A stretch of 64,000 bases of DNA. It comes from Haematococcus lacustris (Eukaryota > Chlorophyta > Chlorophyceae > Chlamydomonadales > Haematococcaceae). Shown one piece after another: positions 47,165 to 56,325 of this stretch. The stretch covers positions 11,193,344-11,257,343 of the forward strand of contig JASKMD010000008.1 of NCBI GenBank assembly GCA_030144725.1. Reading direction: 5' to 3'. Position 1 is the first letter of the stretch. Each line of letters starts with the position of its first letter. Under the pieces are notes generated by a model. It worked only from the letters and a program-made list of their open reading frames with translations, made no database searches and was not told the origin of the DNA. Both the position numbers and the translations under genes were made by a program.

Positions 47165-47317
47165 TCCCTGCGGAGTTGCACTCCTTCTGCCGCGCCCCTT
47201 GCATTGGAAACGGGGTCGCGCCAAGGAATGAGAAGCGGGTGTGACACACATATAGTAACACAGCTCGGACATCTCGGACATTGTTTGCGCGTATCATATA
47301 AGCGGGGTACTAACAGC
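47165..47317. promoter_or_regulatory. Bidirectional region, hexokinase / SDR-1
   Basis: 153 bp separates the two divergent start codons. Contains GTATCATATAAG about 25 bp before the SDR-1 ATG, a possible TATA-like element. Shared promoter inferred. Confidence 0.5.
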
Positions 47318-50300
47318 ATGTCTGGTCTATGGGAGTGGGCTGCTAGCAAGGTAGACGCAGCGGAGAAGTGGCTTGTCGACGAAATCCTCGTGGGCTGGAA
47401 CCCCTCGCGGATACCTAGCCTGTACGGTGTGTGCCACTCATCGTGATAGTAAAGCAAGGGCAGTGACAGCATGCCACTGACGTGGTCCGAAGTCCGCGAA
47501 CCATTCTGTTTCGGGCATGCGCCAGGCATTGCAAGCTCAAGCAGATAGACGTTGGTCGCGGCGGCCAATGGCGCGCGCTGGCAGCAGAGTTCGCGGGATG
47601 GCGGGCGGCCGAAGCTGAGGGGCGTGGCCAGGGGTCTGCCCCTCGTCCGCACAGCGCTGCACCCCTGTCTGCCTGCCTGCCTGCCTTGCAGGCAAGGTAG
47701 CAGTGGTCACTGGGGCCAACAGCGGCATTGGCTACGAGACCACCCGCAAGCTGGCAGAGAATGGCGCTGAGGTGAAGAGGCACCAGCAGCAGCTGCCTTA
47801 GCGCGTCCTCAGCGACAGACCCAGCCGTGGCACCCACTGCCGCCTACCCGCTGCCCCAGGTGTACATGGTGGTGCGCAACATGGACAAGGGCCGGGCAGC
47901 AGTGGAGCAGCTGCGCAAGGAGCTGGGCCCAGTCAAGCTGCACCTGCTGCAAGCTGATTTTGAATCCATGAGGTGGGTAGCCAGGCACTTGATCAGCATT
48001 TGTACATCTGCACACTGAGGAAACGACCACACTCTCGCATGCATGACATCTCCAGCCCAGCTGTTGGCTCGTGGGTCAACCCCCTTCCTGGCAGTTACAA
48101 ATCCCAGCGGGCAATGAGCAGGGCCAACCACCCAACACCATGGTGGCATTGCCTGGCTGACCATGCACCCTGAGGCTCGCAATGTCATGGTTGCGCTTGC
48201 ATGAACGCGTGCATGTCACGGTATCAACAACTCCCATACCCTGGCATGCTGCCCTGACCTACCTGTCGACCATATGACACAGTGTCTTTGAGCAGCTGAT
48301 GTGGTCAGGGTGGCAACACAAGTGCTTTGCAATTTAGCAAGCTGTCAGGAGCTGGTTGTCTTCTGCTAGTATGACGCCTTGGCCTGGTGCTCATGGTGTG
48401 CTGCCATGAGCTGCCACAAGCCCGTTGTTCTCTACAACATGCCCAGGCCTGATGCCCCTGCCGTGGTGTGGTGTGCAGGGAAGTGCTGGGTGTGGCCGCC
48501 GAGCTCAAGGGCGTCCGCATCGACCTGCTGATCTCCATCATTGGCACCTTTTTCCCCGGCCCTTTCAAGATGGCAAGTGCACAAGAGCAGTGGCTGGCTG
48601 CTGGTCTCACTGTGCTGCTGCAAGCCAGCCGTGGGCAGCGCTGATCACTGCCACTGTATCTGCGTTCCGCGCTGCCTGTGTGGCTGCAGACTGAAGATGG
48701 GTTGGAGCAAACGCTGGCCACAAACTTCTTCTCTGGCGCCCTGCTGGCCCTGAGCCTGGTGGACCAGATGAAGTCGCCAGGCTCTCGTATCATCTTCATG
48801 GTGAGCCGCCTGTGTTGGCCCCTGCAGCCGCCAGCACCAGCACCAATCGCACCAGCATGCATGCTAGGTGGTTGGAATGACAGCAGTGCCACTCCAAGGA
48901 TATATGCCTTGGTAGCTGATGGTGTAGCTAGCTGAAATCCCAACTGCTACGTGCTAAGTTGGCTACGCCCCTGACCCTGCAGCCTGAGCATCCTGCAGTT
49001 GGTACATGCCAAGACCACATATCCACGTTCGATGCAATGCATGCGGCCAGAACCAGGATTGTCACCAAGCACTGAATCTATTAAATCCAAAACTGACCTC
49101 CCCAGGTGCCTGTAGCTGCGGTGTTTGGGTCAACAACGTTCCTGACTGAAGGCCTAAGTCCAACGCGGGACCCGTGCACACACTAACCCGGGTGGTCATT
49201 GCACGGTGCCTGCGTCTTTTAAGTTCCCAGATGCCTGTGTCTCTGAGATGAACTTGAACAATAACATGTTGTCAGCAGTGGTCAGAGACCAGAGCAAGTC
49301 CAGCACAGCGCCCTGCGCAGGCCTGTCAGGCAGAGGCTCCTGCTCCACGTCTCAGCCTCAGAAGAGCCCTGCCCTTATGTGTAGACTTGGCCCAAGACCC
49401 TACAGCCTTAGCCTCCTAATCCTGCATCCTTAGCCCCAACCGCTTGCAGCGTATCCCTGTACACCGCCTGAGCCTGTGCCACCAGCCTGTGTGCAGGCCA
49501 GTCAGGCGGAGTGGCCCCTGAGCAAGGTGGAACCCACCTTCCATAACATCAGGTGGGCCAAAGGCCCAGGCTGTGACCTCCCATTAGGTGTGGAGCAGCG
49601 CTGCAATAGGCACCGCCAGAGCGTATATTAGGCGCATATTAGGCGTATATTAGGCGCATATGTGTGCCTACATCAGAGCATGTGTTTCATGCCATCATAG
49701 ATTGCCCGGCCTTCGCAAGCGGGTTGGGGTAGTGAATCACGTAGTGGTACCGGATGCTTGCTGCATGCAAACAGATCGGATTGCAGATAACACAGCCCCT
49801 GCCCTGTAGTAATAGTAGGGGAACAACTGTCCTGCAGTAGGCACCTGTTTTATTAATATACCCAGTTCTAAGATCGAGGCAGCAGCAAATGCCCAGCCAG
49901 GGGCAGCAGCAGGAGGTGCAGCAGGCCAGGCAGAGCTGCAGCTGGTGATTGATGGCTGTCCCAGGTGCAGCACAGCACCTCATGAGGAGGTGGCTGGGGT
50001 CCTGATGGTGGGTCTGCGCAGCAAAGTCAGCCTGCCACACAGGACGGAACAGCACAAATACTCATGGGCGGTTTCCTGGGGTGCCAAGCTGTGGAAAGAA
50101 CACATAGGCTCCAGCCCAGCCGGCCCTAGCCCAGCCAAGTCATTGGCCCAGGCCTGCCTGCTTGCTGCGTTCCTTAGGGGCAATGAACTGAAGAGGAGTG
50201 GTTTGACGGCCTACGGCTCCAGCAAGGCCTACGAGGTGTGTGGTGGGCAGGGCGGGACAGCAGGTGCCCGCACACATGGGAGCAAGATGCCACGACTGGA

Positions 50301-52414
50301 CTGCCATACCGTTGTTCAATGCGATGCAATGCGTGTGCCCGGTGTGTGGTAGAGTCCTAGTTGGTGCTTTCACAGGGAGCAGGGCACATGCCACAGCTGC
50401 ATGCAAGCATGCCTGAACCTGAGCCCACTACAGCCATAGCTGCAATGGGGCACAGCGCCCTTGATGAGGCCATTCGCCTTTGCCCCTGGTCTACTGCAGA
50501 TCATGTTTGCTCGGGAACTGGCCTCGCGCCTCAAGCACCGTGGCATTGATGTGTTTGCGGTGCAGCCAGGTGCGTGTGGTGTACTGGCTGAGCCTAGATG
50601 TAGCTGAACCATTGCCAAGTCACTCAACAGGCTCACTCGGCACGCGGTGACCAGCGCACATAGCATGCATGCAGAACCAGCTACAGACTTGAGGCAGGGT
50701 TGACCTTCCCTGCCCTGCTTTGCCCTGACAAACCTTGACACCTGAGCACCTAAACCATCAACTCTGTGGCACCAATTTCATTGCGTAGCTGCGGCATACC
50801 GTGGGCTATCATCAGTACGGTGATGTAGAATATGGATGCAAGCAGGCCAGGCAGGTTCCTGGCTTCTTGCGGTGTGTCCCGCCAAGCAGAGGCTGTTGCT
50901 GTGCTGCATGGCTGCAAAGAAGCAGTGAGGCTGGGTGCGTAGGCATGGTCACATGCTCCTTCTACACCTGCACCAGTTTGCACTATGGAGGCCTTCAATC
51001 AATCAATAACAGTCCTTCTTAATGCAGTAATGCACCATACCCTAACTGCCTGTTGTCATGCTCCCACCATGTAGGCGTGGTGTGGACGCCGGTGCATGCG
51101 AAGATGGATCGCTCGCACTACCTAGCTGCATGGTGAGTGCTGCTTGCATGGGGCATGTGCATGAAGGCCCAGCTTCTCTCGTACTAGGGCTTGGCCGTCA
51201 CGCTGCCAGCCTTGCCATTGGGGAGTCCTGGATGCGCTTGGCTGGCTGTCAGGGCTGTTGCTGGATGCGCGCTAGCCGCACTGTGCTACCAGCTAGATAG
51301 GGCCGCAGGGCTGTGTGTAGTCGCCCAACAACAGCACTGGCACTGCTGGCTCTGTGCCTGCTGCCGTCCCTGCTGTATGTCTTGGATGTTTGGACTCTTG
51401 CTTTGCTTGCCACTGCAGGGCCGTGTCTGGCTCAGGCCTGTTCTTTGGTCAGACACAGTACCATGGAGCGTGGTCTACGCTGTATGCCGCCACTGAACCC
51501 AGCCTATCAGGTGCGCAGTGTGCAGTGCTGCAATCACACGCCTGAGTCGTGAGAGAACCTGTATTCCTTCCTTGTGCACAGCCCAGCTGAGTCACCCATT
51601 GGCATGGTGAGCAGTGCTCAAAATGTTGTTTGTCTCGCAGGAAAGGGTTTTGGCTACTTTGGACCCAACATGCTCGGTTTGGTGAGTGTTCCCGCCTAGT
51701 TCTGCTTGCATGGCCTGCTGTAGGGGGAAGTGGGGTAGGGCAATGGGCGAGAGATTCAGGCACAGGGATAAGGGCCGGGCCAGTGGGCTAGGGATTGAGG
51801 CACAGGGGCTGAGGCACAAGTCTGGATAGAAGATGCATTGCATGCCCCCTCGCACAACACTCGCTGCCTCCCTGTCCAACACCTCCCTACCCAGCCTCAT
51901 GCTGAGGTTTAAGTGTGTGAAAGGCTGGCATGGGGTAGGAGTTCACATGCTAATGCATCGCTGCTGTGCATGGAGGCCCTCAACCGTTCTGCCAGCATGT
52001 TCACGCTGGTGAGCAAAGCTGCTTCCATTGTGTGCGCTGGTTGCAGTGGCACGCTACTGAGCGCCAGCCCGGCACCAAGCAAGCCCGCAACCCAGTGACC
52101 TGCTGGCGGTCAGTGTGCTTAGCGCCATGGTCGACCTTCTGCCTGCTGTCGATGCATGCTGCTCGTCATTCGAGCGCCATGTCCCCCCATTTGCATGGTT
52201 AATGGTGTGGTCCTGGGCGCATATCCATGTACTGACCTCCTTACACGCGCTCCTTGCCCTCAGGTTGTTTGAAGAGACGGTTAAGGTGCTGGAGGAGATT
52301 GTGGGCAGTGCTGCCATGCCGTCAGTGCCCGGCAACCCGGATGACTCGCAGGGCGCCGCGCCCCTGAAGGGCAACTACCGCAGCGCTCACAAGCCTACCG
52401 CAACTGCTGCTTAG
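47318..52414 (+). CDS. Short-chain dehydrogenase/reductase, copy 1 (SDR-1), 364 aa
   Basis: NAD(P)-dependent oxidoreductase of the classical SDR type; substrate unknown. Thirteen exons in phase: 47318-47426, 47692-47771, 47860-47972, 48479-48572, 48690-48800, 49497-49552, 50178-50235, 50500-50569, 51075-51132, 51419-51510, 51641-51681, 52047-52108, 52264-52414. Seen: cofactor motif TGANSGIG; VYMVVRNMDKG; catalytic Tyr200 and Lys204 in YGSSK; FAVQPGVVWTPV. The NNAG-type structural motif is lost: where SDR-2 has HNAG this copy has SIIG (120-123). Intron 4 has a GC donor (GATG|GCAAGT) where SDR-2 has GT. A TGTAA polyadenylation-type signal lies at about 52485. N-terminal WLVDEILVGWNP is shared with SDR-2. 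Possibly impaired in catalysis but with an intact reading frame. Confidence 0.9.
49673..49830 (-). repeat. About 158-bp dispersed repeat, copy 1 (in SDR-1 intron)
   Basis: Almost identical to 55893-56050; the last 60 bp recur at about 58223-58283 in an SDR-2 intron. On the minus strand both long copies encode GRGCVICNPICLHAAS-x-RYHYVIHYPNPLAKAG up to a stop, so it is probably the 3' end of a transposable element ORF. Confidence 0.8.
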
Positions 52415-52659
52415 TGCTTCGTTTCGTCCTCTGTACACTAGTAGCATCCATTCGGGGTGAAAGTTGAGGCCTAGGAGTTGAACCTGTAATGTTGCAGCGA
52501 TAAGTGGTTGCGCCGCACCCTCTCGTCAATCTTCTCTCCTGGATAAAACTAGTAGCATGTGCACGGGCAAGGTTCCGCAACATATAGACCGCCCAGCCAG
52601 CTACGCACAGTACATGGTAACTGAACAAACGCAAACAAACGCAAACATTACACGGTAGC

Positions 52660-53171
52660 TGAACAAACGCAGGGCCACCAGGCCTGCGGACTGAAAGCAG
52701 GCTGGCCCCCAGAAGGGCAGGTGGAACAGCGCGTGCTGCGCCCAGCCTGGAGCTAGCAGCGTGACCAGCCAGTGAGGGGCCTGATGTGGCACCCTGTAGT
52801 GGCCCCCCCGCAAGTCCCCACAGGCCCCATGCAGCAGCCAGGCAGCCACACAGCCAGCAGCCTCAGAGCCTAGGCCCAGCACTCCCCCGCCAGCCAAGCA
52901 CAGCAAGCGCACCAAGGCTGAGCAGGCAGCTGAGGCCCAAGGCAAGGTTGCCAAGGCCAAGCCGGCTCCACAGCTAGGCAGGTGCCTGGACAGGGTCTGC
53001 AATGCAGCGCTAAACATGCACCGCATTGGGGAGAGCAAGTGGTGTCCACTGGAGCTGTGCTACTGGCCAGAGCCGGGGAAGCTGCCAGCCAAGGGCAAGG
53101 AGTACTCAGGCTTGGGGTACAAGCGGCTGCGAGACAAGCCACCCAAGACCCAGCCCGCTGTGGCACAGTAG
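52660..53171 (+). pseudogene. Fanzor fragment A (C-terminal part, broken)
   Basis: Begins with codons matching the middle of copy C but with stops (PVRGLMW present, an in-frame stop after RPAWS). After a diverged stretch it continues as NAALNMHRIGESKW, PLELCYWPEPGKLPAKGKEY, LGYKRLRDK and ends in VAQ-stop at 53171. The DRD active-site triplet has become DRV. TnpB/Fanzor-family remnant, not functional. Confidence 0.7.
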
Positions 53172-53429
53172 TGTGTGCCCCCCCTATACTGAGCTGTCAT
53201 CAGCTTACACATTAGTGCATGTTTGTCATGCCAACTCTACATCATAGCCCTCTGGGTCAGGCAATAGTGTGGGTGGTAGGCGACCATGACCATGTGTATG
53301 CCATGTGTATGCCATGCGTATCCCACGTGCATGGGAACTCCACACAGACAAAAATACCGCTTTGTAGAGGTCCACACATAGTGTTCACTGAAATGAAGGC
53401 TCTAGGTTGAGGCCAAGGTGCTATTTGTG

Positions 53430-54024
53430 TGGCTTATGTGCTATGCAGCTGGAGGAGGAGGCAGCCATTGTTTCTAAGCAGCGGTGGGGGACGGGCCAGC
53501 AGCTAGTGGTGTTCTTTGGCAATGCTAGCGGCACGCGGGGTGGGTGGGGGGCCAATGCTGTGCTGCTGGCCTGCCGCAAGGTGGTCAAGAGGCCCTACAA
53601 CGTTGTGGCAAGCCAACGTTCGGCAAGCCAACAGATAATCTGTCTGGCAAGTGCGGGGTTTCCGCACCGGCCAGCTCAGCTTAGCTGTGACCAGCCCCTA
53701 GATAACGCAGACCCTAGATGTAGGGGAGGTATGTGCTATTTCTCATTCCTGAGAGAGGGTCCTGCCAGAGGAGCCGCTGTATGTGGGGCTGGTGCCGGTG
53801 AGGGTAGAATGATTGCAGGCGCATGATTGCAGGCATTCCGTTTGGATGGCGACCTAATGCACACCCCAGCACGGGCACTTGTCAGACCTTGCAGACTGAT
53901 GGTTGTGGATGAGTTCCGCACCAGCCGTGTCAGCTCAACTGTGCATGCCCCCCAGCCTTGTGAGCTGCACCTGCAACGGGACCTGCCTATGCCCGCAGAC
54001 TGCGTAATTCAGCAGTCCAGGTGA
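53430..54024 (+). pseudogene. Fanzor fragment B (central part, broken)
   Basis: LEEEAAIVSKQRWGTGQQLV, VFFGNASGTRGGWGANAVLL, ACRKVVKR, then an interruption, then VVDEFRTSRVSS and PQPCEL before a stop. The intron acceptor ATGCAG before LEEEAA is the same as in copy C, so copies arose at DNA level, not from spliced RNA. Lacks the RuvC-I and RuvC-III parts. Confidence 0.7.
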
Positions 54025-54229
54025 TCTAGCGGCTGGTGCGCCCAGCCTGGAGCCAGCGGCATGCTGAGTATGTGGTGCGCTGTGTAAAGTTGCCAATGTA
54101 GCTGTTGCCAAGTCGTAAGTCGCGAGAGTGATAGTTGCTCCTCCTCAACTGCTGGTGCTGAGCGGCGCAGCACCGCTGCCTCATCCACTCCGCTGCCTCA
54201 TCCACCGTCTTGTTGACCCTGGAGGGGGA

Positions 54230-55857
54230 GAGGGAGGGCGCGTAAGGCTAGGCTGAAGGAGGCGGCCAGCTCGAGGACCCAGTTCGTCAAGTGCTTCCTG
54301 AAGGGCTTCATCAGGTGGGTTGCTTCATCCGCATCCGGGTCCTCCTCCGCCGCATCTGGGTCCTCCTCCGCACCGCATCTGAACTGGGTCCCGGGACACC
54401 TGTACTGGATAGCAATGCGAATGATACAATAGCGAATGATAGCGTGCGTGTGTGGGTTGCTTTGCAGGGGCCGTAATAAAGTCAAAAACAAGATTGTGGC
54501 CCACCTCAGGCTGAGGATGGGCATCCACCACAAGCAGCGCAAGCTTGCGTCCCTGGCGGTCCTGGTGCTGCTGGCCAAGTGCCTGGTGGGGCCTCCTACC
54601 CCAGGCTTCCAGCAGCCCAGCAGCTGAGAACCCCTCTGACAGCAGCAGCAGCAGCAACACACGCACTCCATCTGACATAGGTAGCGGCCTGGCTGACGAG
54701 CGGGCGTTCCTGTTTGACCCAGCCACTCAGATGGGCATGGGGCTGGACCCTGGTGCCATCCAGGCAGTCAGCGCAGCTTCGGGGGTGTGGCGTGCAGATG
54801 GCCTATTGCAAGGCTTCTACAGGAGCAAGTTGACCAGGAGCCAGGTGCAGCATGACAGCGGCCTGATCCAGGCTCGCCGCAACACTCAGCGGTGGAATGA
54901 CAACATCAAGCTGGAGCTGCAGCACCTGGCATCAGCCACCCCAGCAGGCACCTCCCTGGTGGCCATCCAGCAGCATGTGGCCGTCACCCTGGCCACCTGG
55001 GATGCAGTGTGGGGGGAGTACCCGGATCCCAAGTGGGCAGAGCACAGGATGAGGCTGCATGGCGCGCAGGAGACGGTCCTGGAGCGCTACTTCATGAAGG
55101 TGAGAGTGCCAAGGGTAGGGGGGGAGGGACAGGGACAGGGGCTGATGACTGCGCCACATCTGACCTGCTAGGTGCCCATGTCTCCAGTTCTGCCAAGGAT
55201 GTCATGTGCTTTGTGTGTATCTTGTGTGCCATGCAGCTGGAGGAGGAGGCAGCCAGCGTGTCCCAGCAGGAGTGGGGGACCCGCAAGCAGCTGGTGGTGT
55301 TCTTTGGCAACGCAGGCATTGGCACCCGGGGTGGGTGGGGGGCCAAGGCCGTGCTGCAGGCCTGCCGTAAGGTGGTGGAGAGGGCCAACAGCGGCAAGCC
55401 AATAGACAGGGTGCCAGGCAAGGTGGTGACAGTGGATGAGTTCCGCACCAGCAGGGTCAGCTCAATCCTAAATAGCCCCCAGCCCTGTGAGGAGGAGCTG
55501 GACAGCAGCAAGCCCACCAGGCCTGAAGGCTGGAAGCCCAAGCCGGGACAGGTGCAGGACCGCTTGTTGCGGTCAGCCTGGAGCAAGCGGTTTGAGGCGC
55601 CAGTGCGGGGGCTCATGTGGTGCCCTTGGCTGGCCCATGCCATCCCTGGGAACCTTGGCAAATGGGTGGACAGGGACTGCAACGCAGCCCTCAACCTCCA
55701 GCGGGCAGGGGAGAGCAAGTGGCGCCCACTGGAGCTGTGCAGGTGGCCACACCGAGGAAGGCTTCCTGCCCAGGGCAAGGAGTACCCAGCATTGGGCTTC
55801 AAGAAGCTGCGAGAGCGAGCACCCAAGGCCCAGGCCCAGCAGCCTGTAGCACAGTAG
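54230..55857 (+). CDS. Fanzor-like protein (eukaryotic TnpB homologue), most complete copy C
   Basis: Fanzor proteins are RNA-guided DNA endonucleases of the TnpB/Cas12 lineage carried by eukaryotic mobile elements. Two exons are clear: one ending at 55099 (open from about 54610) and 55237-55857. Seen in order: GLDPGAIQAVSAASG (RuvC-I Asp); SKLTRSQVQHDSG; VVFFGNAGIGTRGGWGAKAV; VVTVDEFRTSRVSS (Glu at the alternative position used by Fanzors, before the zinc ribbon); RGLMWCP; WVDRDCNAALNLQ (RuvC-III Asp); tail RPLELCRW. The zinc ribbon is degenerate: TSRVSS replaces the expected TSxxCxxC and only scattered Cys remain. The N-terminal part (54230-54610: KARLKEAASSRTQFVKCFLK; NKVKNKIVAHLRLRMGIHHK) has stops between pieces and unclear exons. 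Possibly still coding, possibly recently dead. Confidence 0.72.
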
Positions 55858-55892
55858 CATGTGTGCACTAAGCAATGCTGAAGCTGTTGCTT

Positions 55893-56050
55893 ACATCAGA
55901 GCATGTGTTTCATGCCATCATAGATTGCCCGGCCTTCGCAAGCGGGTTGGGGTAGTGAATCACGTAGTGGTACCGGATGCTTGCTGCATGCAAACAGATC
56001 GGATTACAGATAACACAGCCCCTGCCCTGTAGTGATAGTAGGGGATCACT
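55893..56050 (-). repeat. About 158-bp dispersed repeat, copy 2
   Basis: Second long copy of the 49673-49830 repeat, starting 36 bp after the Fanzor copy C stop. It could mark the right part of the element or an unrelated insertion. Confidence 0.8.
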
Positions 56051-56325
56051 GTGCTGAGTATGTGCACAACATTTCTCATTCCCTTCTTTAAGTAACCTCC
56101 TCAAGCATGCCGCTCCACCTTGTTATCTTCGCTGCTCTGGTGTAACCGACCTGCGCCTACTTTGCTGCTGACGGCTCAGGGCTTGGGTCGGCGGCTGGTG
56201 TAGGCCGGTGGGTGGAGTCGTCGTGGCGCAACCACATGGGACGCGTCACATGTCACATGTCGCGCTGTGCGTCGTAGACTCGTGCACGCAGAAGCGTATC
56301 TGAGCAACCTACTCAGTTCTTCGCA

